Position numbers and translations under genes: made by a program | Notes under the pieces: generated by a model | What the model was told of the DNA's origin: nothing | Seen by the model: only the letters and a program-made list of their open reading frames with translations | Database searches by the model: none | DNA from: Oegoconia quadripuncta | Taxonomy: Eukaryota; Arthropoda; Insecta; Lepidoptera; Autostichidae | Reading direction: 5' to 3' | Assembly (NCBI GenBank): GCA_949316235.1 | Contig: OX438758.1 | Span: forward strand, 8,279,731 to 8,343,730 | DNA length: 64,000 nucleotides | In this document: one piece after another, positions 33,213 to 45,155 of the stretch | Position numbering within the stretch: the stretch's first letter is position 1 | How the letters are laid out: each line of letters begins with the position of its first letter

Positions 33213-33350
33213 TTTATTTATTATTAGGAGCCCATACTGTCCCACTACTGGGCAAAGGCCTCCCTCCTCTCTACCCACACTTCTCTGTCCCGGGCTTCCT
33301 CTGACCATTTGTTGAGGAACTTATCCGGCTCGTCCCGCCATCTCCTTATA
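33213..33350 (-). repeat. RTE-type LINE 3' fragment
   Basis: CCCATACTGTCCCACTACTGG then GCAAAGGCCTCCCTCCTCTC and CGTCCCGCCATCTCC. This is the inverted form of the 3' end common to lepidopteran RTE-like LINEs. Confidence 0.55.
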
Positions 33351-33419
33351 AGTATTGTACAGAGTGAAATTTTCGGCTAAAGAATCTTTATTTCTCAAAA
33401 AGAATTTAAATTTCGATCA

Positions 33420-33735
33420 CTGCTAAATTGCAGAGCCTCGAACACCGTCACAAGGTCGCTTGTCTCTCAGTTTTTTACAGGATGCACTTCGGTGAGTGTG
33501 CGTTGGAATTATATAATCTTATTCCACCGTCACCCTTCCATCTTCGGACCACTAGTCGTGGGGAGGGATTCCACCCGTATATAGTTAATATACCGAACAT
33601 TCGCACTAAGAAGTTGTCCAAACCATCTCAGCATACCTTTTCCAAAATCTTTGTCACTACGTCTTCTTTCACACTGCTTAACTCCCTAATTAAACTATTA
33701 CTGATTCTATATTTCAAAGTCACTCCACCCCAGTC
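33420..33735 (+). mobile_element. LINE reverse-transcriptase C-terminal tail
   Basis: The frame 33428-33757 begins MQSLEHRHKVACLSVFYRM and continues HFGECALELYNLIPPSPF, then FHPYIVNIPNIRTKKL. This matches the tail region of non-LTR retrotransposon ORF2 proteins and the interrupted copy at 10670-11325. Upstream RT motifs are absent, so it is a 5'-truncated remnant. It is not a host gene despite being one of the longer frames here. Confidence 0.7.
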
Positions 33736-34067
33736 ATACACGGTTAGGTTAGAATAATATGTGATAATCAATGTTTCAAATTTAGAACTCATTAAATAAC
33801 AAGAAATAGAGTAGGAAGTTACGTAACCCTGTCTAAATGTATCAAATCACGTACCTACGATCTAATTGATAGTGCTAATCGCAATGTCACGATTTCGTGG
33901 CCGCCGATTGTTTTACTCGTATTTTTATTCGCAAATGTTTAACGTTTGTATTGTATCATAGATTAAAATTATGTATTTGATAAAAATGATTGATGTTTTA
34001 TATTTCTTCGAAATGCATTACAAAGTGCATTATTGTCGGTCGTATGTAGCGATTTTAACAAATCAAA

Positions 34068-34222
34068 AAATATGCTGTGTGGTCTTGGCACGTAAAAGAA
34101 TAGAACCCACCGTCTCTTCCCGTGGGTGTCGTGAAAGGCGACTAAGGGACTATCCACCAATAAACATAAGTATAGATTTACGCGTTTTAACGTCGATGGG
34201 CTCATCCGCTGTCATGTGTGCA
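34068..34222 (+). repeat. Unclassified repeat (group G)
   Basis: GCTGTGTGGTCTTGGCACG, then CTTCCCGTGGGTGTCGTG and GGCGACTAAGGGAC, ending GATGGGCTCATCCGCTGTC. The inverted copy at 38612-38760 has the same order of phrases. Function and class unknown. Confidence 0.5.
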
Positions 34223-37200
34223 GTCTGTATATTTTGTAAGGTAAACCGTGGAGGTTGTTTCAAACATTAAACATTTTAATGTTTGGAACACCAAAACTGT
34301 AATGGAACAATTCTGACCGCTCCACTTGGGACAAAGATCGTATTAAATATCTACCTATGTAGACATCCAGGATACTTAAATATATGAAACACAATTAAAT
34401 AAAAATGTTACATCTATGTCAAAAGCCTTTCATGGCGGCTCTAAGATTCACATTACATTATCGCATTACAGACTTAGTATCAGAAAATATTTAATTACTT
34501 ATTTCAAAATCAAAACAACAGTTTACCAACAGATATCAATCCATAAATGTTTCTTAAAATAAGTTAAAAAATATAGTCCATAATTGAACCAACCAAAACA
34601 AGCGCCTTCAGTAAGGTTCTGTAACAATTAAAAAAGGTATCGCATAATAAACAAAAAAAATCGAATTAAGAACTCCTCCTCTTTTGAAGGCGGTTAATGA
34701 TACGGTTAATGATGTACGCGGTATTCTTCATGTAGCTTTTCTATAATATTTAAGGAGTTCCCTCAAGTCCTCATGAAAAGAATATTCCAAAACGGTTTAG
34801 AAAAAAATCAAAAATATTTATTTAAGTAACTTGTTCTTATATTATCTATAACAGCATTAGGGGTCTCTTTTTAAGTAAAAATGTTTACCTGTATTAGGAG
34901 GCTCCGCTCCTCTACAACTGCTTAAATGCTTTAAACAAGAAGGTAAGTAGGTATACAAGCTAAATTTGTAAATGACGAAGTTCTGAGGTAACAAACAAAA
35001 ATAAATACGAACGATTTGAATTCCTCGTATTTTTTTTGAAGTCTGTTAAAAAGATTGTTTAACAGTGAGAAGGTCCATCACAACAAATAGAACGAGTCCA
35101 AATTAGGTACCGTTAGTTTTCACTCAGTAAACTGTAGGTACCGTAGTAGCAACTGTAGGTAGAAGGTACATATGTACATACAAAATTAAGCTAATTATTT
35201 ACGCAGCCGATCTTCTGCCAGAACGTGAAGTAAACAGCTCACGAAGCCAAACAGTATATCTTGGCTTATGTAAAATGTACCAAAGTAAATAAGAATAAAC
35301 ACAAATAACACAATATCTATACAACCTACATAATGCAGGTACAATTGGCAACATAATTAAGGTAGCAGACCGTTCTAAATATATGTAGGAGAAAAGCTAA
35401 AGGAAAATTGTTATTCAAGTTTAACTGAAATTTATCTATCACATGATGAGAGGATAGGTGTAAAGTAAAGTATAACAAAATCCAACCAAGACCCTCCAAA
35501 CAATGTCTTAAAAATTATTCCTGCTACCTAATTAAGGTAGCAGGAAGGATTGCTGACTGTACAGATCTTGGCCACTATGTACAAATATATCCAATTGGCC
35601 ACATGGTCTTATAAAATTATTCCGCTGTATTATGAGCTAGTCAAACCATTATTGCTATAAATCTTAATGTTTTGTCTTTTGTCAATTGTTTCTATAACAG
35701 TGATGTTTTGTTAATGTATGGTTCTATATTTTAATTATCGATCTTTGTCTGCAATAAAAAACTTTAAATTGGTTTTTCCTTCCGAGGGTTGCTGGAAATC
35801 TCTTACAGAGATAAGCTCGCCTTTTGTGTATTGTAATTTCTGTCCTATGTTTGTTCAATGTATGTTTGTATACTTATATGCAATAAAGTGTTAAAATAAA
35901 TAAAATAAAATACAATTAGACGTAAACAAGTGCATTTATCATCCCAGCTCAAATTATTTTTTCAATTACAAAATATCGTATCATACATATACTTTCCGAA
36001 GAGGTTACTATAAAAATTTCAATCGTTTGAGCTGGGACTGAATATACACTTTTGAAACCTACTGTACATATTACAGCTAAAACATTCAGTTTTATTTATA
36101 TTAAGCATTTGATGATTTAGATTCATTGATTTCACATATTTATTTCATCATTATGTATCTATAATGCGGTGCACAGAATGCGCAAATCTACATTATTTTC
36201 TTTTATTGTTTTATATTGTAGTTTTAATGTCATTAGTTGCATAATTTATACCCAAATACCCACCCAAAGGTTGCTTGGAAGAGATCGCTTTTAGTGATAA
36301 GGTCGCCAAATTGTACATTCTATGCTTACCACTTTTCTGCAACTGTATTTTCTTTTCTGTTGTGCAACAAAGTGTATTTGTAATTTGTGCACTTTGTGTT
36401 GATTAAAGAATAAAGTTATTCTATTATACTTATATGATCATTATATTACAGAAAAGTATTAATTAGTAACAATATAGCCACTTGGATAATTTCGCAACGT
36501 TGCGTACTGATGAATGAGGATTCTTGGTTATTTAAGGCGCTGAGATTCATGCCTTCTTTAATTAACTTCATAAAAATTTACGATAGACTACATCCATGAT
36601 ATAGGCAGGATTACTATTGTATTACGATTATAACTAGAGTATAATAATAACAATAGTAAATTGTGCTCAAAGGAATCATCTTCTATTTAATGAAGTAAAA
36701 GTGCCTTCAAAGATTTTTAAAGTCTTGATTACCTACGTAAAAAAGAGGTATTGTTTGAAGCTGCGTGTACCAAGTGTGTTTATCTATGACACTGTAGCGT
36801 CCAAACGACTGTAATGATTTGAAAACAGTTTTTACTATCGATAGCTTTATTACGAGATGGTCTTAGTCAAGTTTGATGGAAATCAGGTAAGCCGTTTAGA
36901 GGATATTTAGCTTTTAAAACAGTTTGCATATCTGGATGAAACAATTATTATCTGTTGAGCGTTTTCTACATTTTCGATTTACTATGTCTAGGTAGTTTGC
37001 TCAATTAGGAGTGACGTGAACAACGTTTTTCACAGGGTAGGCAGAATTATAAAATTTGCTATAAAATAATATGGCTACAAATAATAACTTACTCTTTAAG
37101 CAATCTTCGCAATTGTTTAGAATATTTTCTGTTCATATCAGTATGAATCAGCTGTCTAGACTATGCATTTCGAGGAAAGCTTACAATTTACTAGGGTAGG

Positions 37201-37402
37201 CACTGTCTTTCAGCCTATATGGAGGGCATGCCACTGACACACAGTATGTTGTTAAAACACCTGTAATGTAACACTTTCGCGGACACTAAGCCTCCATAGA
37301 TGTTATAACAATAAAAGGGTTAATAAATATACATACGTATTATCAAAAGCAATATTGTGTTATTTTCTAATGAGAATTGATATTTCTTTTACGTATATCA
37401 TT
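34223..37402. other. Gene-poor AT-rich stretch
   Basis: The only recognisable pieces are two similar 3'-end-like segments at about 35775-35905 (GAGGGTTGCTGGAAATCTC then GATAAGCTCGCCTTTTGTG, ending GCAATAAAGTG) and 36262-36420 (AAGGTTGCTTGGAAGAGATC, then GCAACAAAGTG). Both resemble polyadenylated retroelement 3' ends. No open frame of interest exists. Confidence 0.4.
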
Positions 37403-37636
37403 ATATCTTTGCACATACACACTGCGCCATCTAGTTCCACACTAAGCAACTAAGCTTGTATTATGGATACAAGGTTGATAAACCACTATAAATAAAGCGT
37501 ATTTGATTTGATATATAAATGTCAAACATCCATAACTCGGGAACACATATCTGTATTCATCATCCAGACATATTCGAACCCGCGACCCATTGGTATAGCA
37601 GTCAGAGTTTCTAACCACAACACCAAACCACTACAC
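37403..37636 (-). repeat. SINE group A, with damaged head
   Basis: As written: GCGCCATCTAGTTCCACAC, CATCCATAACTCGGG, ATTCGAACCCGCGACC, then TCTAACCACAACACCAAACC. All parts of group A are present in inverted order, but there is a deletion next to the B box. Confidence 0.82.
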
Positions 37637-37847
37637 AAAAATATTTTGAAAGGGAGTTGAGTTCAACGGACTAATTTGTATCGCCGTAGGGGTCCTTTTA
37701 CGACTATTTCGTTTTATTTTTATACCCACATGGCAAAACAAAAAGTTAAGTACGTACGGCACGTTTATTATGATTAGCCCCCACGACGACGCCAAAAATA
37801 AAGACGCCCCATGCTGTATACAGAATTAACTTGTTTATCTACAAGTA

Positions 37848-38027
37848 CAGTCGGACACAGATAAAGCTTTACAGGTGATACATGAAATCATGAGCGCTTT
37901 AAAATATTTTGTTATTTAGTTACGGCAATTACTGAGTCCAACAATATATTAAAATACTATCGAAAAACATTCATGATTGCCTGAGAAAACTTAATTTGTA
38001 TGGTAAAGGTTTGTCTGTGTCCGACTG
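37848..38027. mobile_element. Tc1/mariner-type MITE
   Basis: The 25-base inverted ends CAGTCGGACACAGATAAAG... and its partner (reverse complement CAGTCGGACACAGACAAAC...) agree at 23 of 25 positions and are each flanked by TA (37846-37847 and 38028-38029). TA target duplication is the rule for the Tc1/mariner superfamily. At 180 bases it has no coding content. Confidence 0.85.
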
Positions 38028-38611
38028 TACAACGTTTTTGACCCAAATGTGGGACGGAGTATGACGTCCATTGTTACGGACGGAGTTGTCAACAGCAGAT
38101 GTACCTATTTTCCATATTTGTATATTTGCAACGTGTTTCATATAAATGAGTTATATAGACATTTATTATTCTATGATGATATTGATGAGACCACTTCGAA
38201 ATAAAACTACCAGTTATGGCACGTGTAAGCATGTGACTAAGGATATAAAAGAACGTTGTTAATATGCACGAAACAAATTCATTTCATAACGGATTTTTTA
38301 ATTAGAAATATTTTATAGAATTTAGATATACGTAACGGTAAGGCAACTTCAAATAGTTTGAGATAGGAGGTTGTAACAGTGTCTTGGCGTCCCCAAACTC
38401 GGTGATGGCCAGGATGCTGTACAACATTGTGAATCTAGGTATTAAGCGGCGGTGATGGAGTTTCGAGCAGATACTATGAGAGTGGCATATTCTGTACAGA
38501 TCAAAACCTCTTAAAAAAAATATTTATAGATAAAAAAAAACGGTCAGAGATATCCCAAACAATAGAGTTTCGGTGTTCAAACATTAGAATTTAATTATTG
38601 AAATGCACAAA

Positions 38612-38760
38612 TTATGACAGTGGTGAGCCCATCGCTGTTGAAAAGTGCAAATCTATAGATATTTTTTGGTGGAAAGTCCCTTAGTCGCCTTTTACAATAA
38701 CCACGGAAATAGACGGATTGGTTATATTCTCTTGTAGGGCCGAAACCACACAACACTTAG
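38612..38760 (-). repeat. Unclassified repeat (group G), inverted copy
   Basis: GTGAGCCCATCGCTGTTG, then AAGTCCCTTAGTCGCCTTT and GGGCCGAAACCACACAACAC as written. This is the inverse order of the copy at 34068-34222. Confidence 0.5.
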
Positions 38761-38916
38761 ATATTTGTATTCATACATGTCATTGAGGTCAAATACGAAC
38801 CCGTCATGCACAAAAAAAAACATTTTTTTATACAATAAAGCTTTTACAAACAAAACTCTCGATACTCTATGGTTATATCATCCAGATATAATTATAAAAT
38901 AAACAATATATGTAAA

Positions 38917-39068
38917 CCGCCTCCGTGGCTCAATATAAACAACATAGGGTTTACGAATCGGAGATCGCGGGTTCGACCACAGCGGGGTACATGTAAACCG
39001 AGTACTAACGGTTTGATTGGTGGTAGGGCATTTTAAACTACCACCATCTTATCTAAATCTTCCATCAA
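38917..39068 (+). repeat. SINE group C, 5' half
   Basis: Head CCGCCTCCGTGGCTCAATATAA, a B box slightly altered to GGTTCGACCAC, then GGTAGGGCATTTTAAACTAC and CACCATCTTATCTAAATC. The 3' half is missing. Confidence 0.8.
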
Positions 39069-39323
39069 ACAGCAGCAGCAACAGCAAGCAAAATAGGCGC
39101 AAGCAGCGTCGAGTTGAGGAAATCTAGCCGGCTAAAAAAAAACACCGATGTAAAAAGCATAACACCCACCCTCGTGTTATAATTTTGAAGTTTACAGACA
39201 TCCTGTCTATGGGGTTATAGAGCCAAAATATAAGTTTTTCTTGTCGAAAGCTGATGTTTTACGAGATGTTTCTCAATCTTAGTGATGGAAATCCGTTGAG
39301 CTGTCTCGAAGATATTTAGCGTC

Positions 39324-39570
39324 TTTTTAAGCACAACGGTTTAGTAATTTGACCTCAATCACACTCTCTGACAACCGAAACACAACAATGCTATTAACAT
39401 TGCTGTTTGGCGGCAGGCTTAGATAAGATGGTGGTAGCTAACCAGGCGGATATTTAAAATGACCTACCACCAACCAGACCGAGTACTAAACATGTACCCC
39501 GCTGGGGATCGAACCCGCGACCTCCGATTCGTAAACACTATGTTGTTTACATTAAGCCACGGAGGCGGTA
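39324..39570 (-). repeat. SINE group C, internal deletion
   Basis: As written it runs TTGACCTCAATCACAC directly into TCTCTGACAACCGAAACAC, so the segment carrying the TACTGACCCGGAAACCCC phrase is lost. The remainder, including the CGAACCCGCGACCTCCG box and the head, is well kept. Confidence 0.85.
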
Positions 39571-39946
39571 ACTCTATTAGCTTCTCGATATCTGCTATAG
39601 TTTTAAAAATATAGGGATTTCAAATGACTACCATTTGCCTTGTACTTAGATCCCGAATCGGCTCCCAAGTATTTCGAGTTAAGACGGTTTTTACGTCGAA
39701 ATATATAGAGCGTATGAATACCTTCTTTCAATGTAGTACAATTATCCGTGCAAATTTAAAATTTTATTCTATTTAGGACCTAGATTTATCCTAATCTCTT
39801 CCGATTTCCTTGTTTACACATAGACTTAATTAGCGGTAGAAATATAATTTTCCTCATACGCTCCGCGTTTCCGTATTATGATTACTGTTAACAAGGATCA
39901 TTTGTGTACAAGTGGATCATTGGCTGCAAATTCGAATGAGGCGGTA

Positions 39947-40182
39947 AATAAATAATAAATATTTCGGACACTTACACCAATCATCTAGTCCCAAACTAAG
40001 CAAAGCTTATGCTATGGATACTAAATAACGGATAACCATACATAAATATTTACATAAACATCCATGACTCGGGAATAAATGTTCGTATTCGTCACACAAA
40101 AATTACCCCTCGCGGGATTCGAACACGCAACCGTTGGTTTCGCTGACAGGGTCACTCACTATCGTGCACCAATCGGTCGTCT
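39947..40182 (-). repeat. SINE group B, full length
   Basis: ATATTTCGGACACTTACACC, CAAACTAAGCAAAGCTTATG, CATGACTCGGGAATAAATG and GGATTCGAACACGCAACCG as written. The B box has one change and the A box a small insertion. Confidence 0.87.
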
Positions 40183-40429
40183 AAATAAAAGAACTTTAAA
40201 CTTCATTATAAATAAACCTTGCATTTCTATTTACCACACTAGGATATTTCAGTAAATAAAATTGTATGTCTCAAAAACGCTAAATTGACAGGCTTTCGTA
40301 GAACGATAAATATTATCAGCGCAATATTGGCACATAATTCATGTAGAATTGGGTTTGATTGGTTGCCGTATGTAGATTACGGTTATTATGAAGTGGCCTA
40401 GAAATCATCAACAGCCTTACACGTATCCG

Positions 40430-40700
40430 ATGTTGGAGCGCACAGAGTATACGGGCCATAATCCACCACGCGCAGATTAGTCGGACTTGTGGCCACCTGC
40501 CAGTCAGTCTTTAAGCCCCCCATGTAGGCCTTCGACACGATCTTCAAGTGTTAACAACCGGGACCGATTATTTAAAGTGCCTTCTGAAGCACGGAAACAC
40601 TGTTCAAATGCCTTTAGTGGTCACCCATCCAAAAAGTAACCGCGCCAGACATTGCTTAACTGCGCTAAACGAATAACTAATGCAATACTAACAATGTACG
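40430..40700 (+). repeat. Unclassified interspersed repeat (group E), copy 2
   Basis: TATACGGGCCATAATCCACC, CACGCGCAGATTAG, AACAACCGGGACCGATTATT, then GACATTGCTTAACTGCGC. Phrase order is as in the copies at 31965-32415 and 50886-51150. Confidence 0.55.
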
Positions 40701-40801
40701 ACGGCATTTTAATCCCCATTTATTTGTGTGTGTGTGCATTCAATTCACACTATCTGCAAAAGGCTATTATCTAACTATTTAGATGATAAGCATACATATG
40801 C

Positions 40802-41075
40802 ATGCTTTATAATATAGCTGTTACCCGCGACTTCGTCTGCGTAGAATTCGTTCCAAATTCGGTCCTAATCTGTCTACCAACCAAATCGGTCCAGCCGTTT
40901 AGGCGTGAGGAGCACAATAATAGCTATCCTACAGGAACCATTTACTTTTCCGGGATAAAAAGTAGCCTATATGTTAATACAGGTCCTAATCTGTCTACCA
41001 ACCAAATTTCAACCAAATCTGTCCAGCCGTTTAGGCGTGAAGAGGTAACAAAACAGTATTATCAATATAACAATA
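40802..41075 (+). repeat. Interspersed repeat with an internally doubled segment
   Basis: It starts GCTGTTACCCGCGACTTCG. The phrase GTCCTAATCTGTCTACCAAC followed by CAGCCGTTTAGGCGTGA occurs twice (40862-40910 and 40981-41040). Related single phrases are at 29700-29770 (TAATATGTCTACCAAC, then CCGTTTAGGCGTGAAATGG). The CGCGACTTCG start and CGTTTAGGCGTGA phrase are widespread in lepidopteran non-autonomous repeats. I cannot assign the class. Confidence 0.5.
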
Positions 41076-41879
41076 TACAGTCTGCTTAATTATTTTTTTC
41101 CTCATTTTGTCGCAAATCCTATTGTAACACTGTAGGTATATTGGTAAAAACAAACAACTCTGTGAATGTACAATATAATGTGATTTCAAGTGATCATTTT
41201 CTAGCCAAAAAAGTAATAAAGAAATGGTTAACTTTACTACTACGAATCGGCCCGGATACTTATTTAAGACTTATCCCCATCTAAATTCCGCACTCACTAG
41301 GCACTTCTTCCTTCTCATCCGCAAAGTTCCGCATTGATTCCTGTCCAGGGACAACCACCTACTCCTTATTCCAACAACAAATGTTGCCATCGAGGTCGCA
41401 CGGCTTCCGGCCCGCCATGTTAGTTTATTTATAGCGGCTCATCGCAGGAAGTTTAAACAAAACGAGTTTCTTAATGTTGTGCCAAGCGCGACCGATTGGA
41501 AACTTTTCCCTGTGCAATACTTCCTTCCATTGAATACCTACTATTTTAACGGTAACCTTTCCATCTTTGACACACTGCCTAAACGTGCCTCTAACACTAC
41601 CTGCTGTAAAGTAATTGTTTTTTTTTTCCAAGATAATCCGACCGATTCGTATATTGCGAACAGAACATGTTTCTACGGGTAAAATATATTTTTTCTAAAA
41701 AAACTCTTCCATACTATCAGTACCGGTCGTTCACTTTTGTAAGTCGACAATTATTTCTCGAAATAAATATTTTAACAGTTGGTAATATGTTCTACTCACG
41801 ATACCTTTCGAACTCCCCTTTCTGACTAACCTTGTGTAGTAAGAGCACAAGAATAAATAACCGATTTATTCTTGTGGTA
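41076..41879. other. Intergenic DNA
   Basis: Overlapping frames on opposite strands at 41425-41682 have no recognisable motif. No repeat of this window is seen. Confidence 0.25.
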
Positions 41880-42087
41880 GGAGTCATCATCTTCTTGCCC
41901 TAGTCCTAATTTATTTGGGAGTCCTGCAGTACGTCTTTTTTTCCAATCTCCTCTAACAGCCGTTACTTCACCATACACGCCCTTCTCGATCTTATCACCC
42001 CTCACACAATCCATCCATCTTTTTCGTGGGCTTCCTCTTGCTTTCCAACCATCGACCATATTCATCATTCACTTCGTTTCATCCCTC
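41880..42087 (-). mobile_element. LINE ORF2 C-terminal tail
   Basis: The minus strand reads VDGWKARGSPRKRWMDCVRG, then GVYGEVTAVRGDWKKR and LGLGQEDDDS. This is the RPRKRWMDCV-type C-terminus of lepidopteran LINE reverse-transcriptase proteins. Only the tail and the short 3' part remain, cut on the right by a group C SINE. Confidence 0.7.
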
Positions 42088-42407
42088 CTTTTTTTTTTAT
42101 GCACGACAGTTCGTACTTGACGTGAAGTGAAGTGAAGATGAGGTCGAAGGTGGAAGCGTACTGACCCGGAAGCCCCAACATTTGGGGACTGGCTATCTTA
42201 TCTCTGACAACCGGAACACAAAAATGCTATTAGCATTGCTGCTTGGCGGCAGATTTAGATAAGATGGTGGTAGCTAGCCAGGCGGACATTTAAAATGCCC
42301 TATCACCAACCAGACCGAGTACTTAAACATGTACCCCGCTGGGGATCGAACCCGCGACCTCCAAATCGTAAACCCAATGTTGTTTACATTAAGCCACGGT
42401 GGTGGTT
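42088..42407 (-). repeat. SINE group C, full length
   Basis: All parts of the 29316-29645 reference are present in inverted order. A small change in the 3' end (GACGTGAAGTGAAGTGAAG) looks like a local slippage. Confidence 0.88.
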
Positions 42408-42714
42408 AAAATATTGTGTCCTCATAATATTATGTCCCTTCATTTCAACTTTTCTGTCACGGGTGCCACTTTTAAACAGTGTAGGAGTATGACCCATTAT
42501 TATCCAAGTCTCGAGCACGAAATGTTCGTAATCCCGACGGTTTCATTACTTGAGCATTATTGCAACTGTCAAATAACTTCTTATTACTTTTTTTTTGCGA
42601 AAAGCGAAGATGAGGGCCGAGCAGAGGCTTGAAGTTACCAACATAAGTAAAAAGATAACCTATTATAAATAACTATTTAATTCTTAATTAATTAATTTGT
42701 ATTTTACCGGCGCC

Positions 42715-42850
42715 ATGTAAATTTTTTTACCATAAAATGTATTCTATCAGGGGATCAAGACGAATCGAACGACTCGTTACATTTCAAAATCGGTCAAACA
42801 GACATACAAACACACACTCGAAAAACGTTACCCTTCTTCTGGGACATTTC
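42715..42850 (-). repeat. Unclassified repeat (group F), inverted copy
   Basis: TTTACCATAAAATGTATTC and GGGGATCAAGACGAATCG, ATTTCAAAATCGGTC, and CGAAAAACGTTACCCTTC as written. This is the inverse of the landmarks at 61360-61490. Confidence 0.55.
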
Positions 42851-43354
42851 GGGTATAAAAACCTATTATAACCTTTTATGACCTAATACAACTAAACTGA
42901 TTATTATGCTGTTTTTCACATAAACAATATTTATTTTATCAATCAAACACATTAGGTAATTAATATTGAAGTCAGTAGGTTGATTGTGGTTGATTGATTG
43001 TCGTGCTACAATAGTGTAGGTACCTATGAACAGAAAATTAGTGTGATATTTGGCCCTCGCCCTCAATTTCTGTCCTTGTCGCACGCAATTCACAAGAGAG
43101 TCAATTTCGCTCCAATAAACGTAGGGAATAAAGTTACGGAGAGCGATGATCAACCCACACGAAGATGACGCTGTGACGTAAGAGAGTGACGTCACAGTGG
43201 GCCTGGTAATTAAACAATAATTATTCATCAGTGACACATAGCCTCGACACACTGCCTGTTTCTAAGTTCGCCCACTGTCTGAAACCACAGAACTATTGAT
43301 TATTAAGAGGGTTTATTCCATCCAGTGGATAAATTAAGATTTCCTTTTAAATCT
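42851..43354. other. Intergenic DNA
   Basis: A 128-codon minus frame (42866-43252) has no recognised motif. A short foldback GCTGTGACGT...TGACGTCACAG near 43170-43200 includes the palindrome TGACGTCA; without any neighbouring gene its meaning is open. Confidence 0.25.
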
Positions 43355-43480
43355 ACCTAATATTATAAATAAGAAAGTTTGGATGATTGTTGCTCAATCA
43401 CGGTGAAACGGATGAACGGATTTGGATGAAATTTGGTATATAGGTAGACTATAACCTGGATTAAGACGTATTTTATGATA
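43355..43480 (+). repeat. Helitron-like 5' part
   Basis: TAATATTATAAATAAGAAAG, CACGGTGAAACGGATGAACG, GATGAAATTTGGTATATAGG and CTATAACCTGGATTAAGAC are nearly identical to 12515-12625. The GC-rich 3' end is missing. Confidence 0.6.
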
Positions 43481-43894
43481 TTTTTAAGCTAATACAAAAG
43501 TAGTTTTGATGTGGGTTATTTTCCAGAATTCTAATTTATAATTAACTTTCTGTATTTAAAAAGAAATCTTAACTTATCCAATGAGAGCGCCATTGAACGG
43601 AATAAACCCTCTTAAGATGCTCTCGCTAGGGGATGAGTTCAGAATAAACAAACGTAGTTTACTAAAGCGGGTCCCAAGGTTTGGGTCAAGCAGTTTTTTG
43701 CCGTCCCACAATCATCTCACTCATTAAGAGCATTTGTTACAGCGTTGGCCCGGAGCTCTCCAAAGCCAGTCGGCCAGCGTGGTGAATATATACTGAAGAT
43801 AAATCGCTACAGAAGTTGAGACCAAGACGTCTATTTGGAACATTGGGAGCGCCTGTGTCATAGTACCTGGTAGTAAGACCTGTTAGTTGAAACT

Positions 43895-44065
43895 GTTAGT
43901 CCACGAACTGTCATTGCGTCAAATGCCGACTTTTGTGGTGAAAAACTGCACGGATGGAATTTTGGAATTTTATTGGTCTAAGTAATAACAAGCATAACCG
44001 CGAAAGAGATTTATTCGCGTGACCATGTTTATAGCAAATAAATGAATATTCTGTGTCCAAATTAG
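43895..44065 (+). repeat. THAP-like exon repeat, copy 1 (decayed)
   Basis: CACGAACTGTCATTGCGTCA then ATGCCGACTTTTGTGG at 43923. Translation starts MPTFVVKNC; in the related copy at 52407 the same place reads MPKCVVKKC. The first zinc-binding Cys is Phe here. Similarity continues to about 44060 (TAAGTAATAACAAGCATAA and TTCGCGTGACCAT). Confidence 0.45.
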
Positions 44066-44619
44066 TATAATTAGAAAGGTAATGTAAAACGTAATATATT
44101 GTGGATATTGAAAAAGGGCCGTGGTCACAGCTAACAGACTAAATAACCAGTCAGCCCACCCACACAAACTTGGCTGTAAAAACAAAAATACATATAATAC
44201 TGCATCTTTTTATGTATCTCGGGCAAGTTTAAATTTAGAAGAAGTCGATGTCATTCACCCGCTCGGGTTCGCCAAAAGCACTGACCCGTTATAAGATAAA
44301 ACCCAAAACTGGGTTTAAGCCCGAGCGCTTTATTGGGCTATTATCGTTCGGTGCCGCTCGGCTGTGTAATCAGGAAATAATGGGCTCTGGAGTAAGTTCA
44401 ATTAAATACGATTTAGGGCCACTGAGGGATTCATTAGGTAGCATGGATGTTGACGGGGACATCGGTGCTATCTACTATTCACGTACATGCCGGCAGAGCT
44501 TGATGATGATGACGTCACTCTTGAATACTAACAATTTTCCCCAAGAATTTTCTATTACCCATAAAAAGTAAACCATTCTGAAACTACCTGTAGTATGGGA
44601 AGTCCAACAATTTTCGGCT

Positions 44620-44845
44620 GGTGACTCCAGTCCTGATTACGAACAACTTTCCACTGGGAACCATAACCGAATTCAACCGAAAATTGTTGAACTTCAATCA
44701 AATACTAAAGGTGGTTTTAGAATGGTTTACTTTATATGGGTAATCGGAAATTTTTTGATCGAATTCGACTACGGTTTCTTGGGGAAATTTGTTCGTAATT
44801 AGGAGTATGGTCTGGTCACCAGTAACCAGGAATAACACGAATTAA
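44620..44845. mobile_element. MITE (group M1), copy 2
   Basis: CTGGTGACTCCAGTCCTGATT, then ATTACGAACAACTTTCCAC on the left. TTTGTTCGTAATTAGGAGTA and GGTCACCAGTAACCAGGAAT lie on the right. It shares the inner sequence CCGAAAATTGTTG and CTAAAGGTGGTTT with copy 1 at 30255-30510. Confidence 0.65.
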
Positions 44846-45065
44846 ATATCACCCTCTAGCGTAGGAAAATCTGATTCTCTCTTCCCGCGGGTGTAGCAAA
44901 GGCGACTGATGGATCTTGAGCATGACATCATAGCCCAGTAATGGGAAATGGCTTCTCCAAAAATCTGTGATCACTAACCCGCTTGCTGTGCAAGTAAAGT
45001 AGCAGATAAAGAGAAAATACCCCAATAAGCAAGTTCTGAAAGTCACGTTGTACGTAGGAGAGCAG

Positions 45066-45155
45066 AGGCTTATGTCCAGCAGATGCCGCTGAAGGTACCT
45101 TAGGACCCTAAGGCTTATGTCTAGCAGATGCCGCTGAAGGTACCTTAGGACTCTA
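45066..45155 (+). repeat. Tandem duplication, 2 x 45 bases
   Basis: Units 45066-45110 and 45111-45155 differ at two positions. Each contains AGCAGATGCCGCTGAAGGTA. The sequence around it resembles an RTE-like LINE end (CAGAGGCTTATGTCCAGCAG). Confidence 0.85.

Noticed and set aside
43170..43200. TGACGTCA palindrome as a CRE-type regulatory site
   Set aside because: No gene or transcription start is recognisable nearby, so a regulatory role cannot be supported.
42866..43252. 128-codon minus-strand frame
   Set aside because: Hydrophobic and AT-driven composition without a convincing signal or membrane pattern; no known family.
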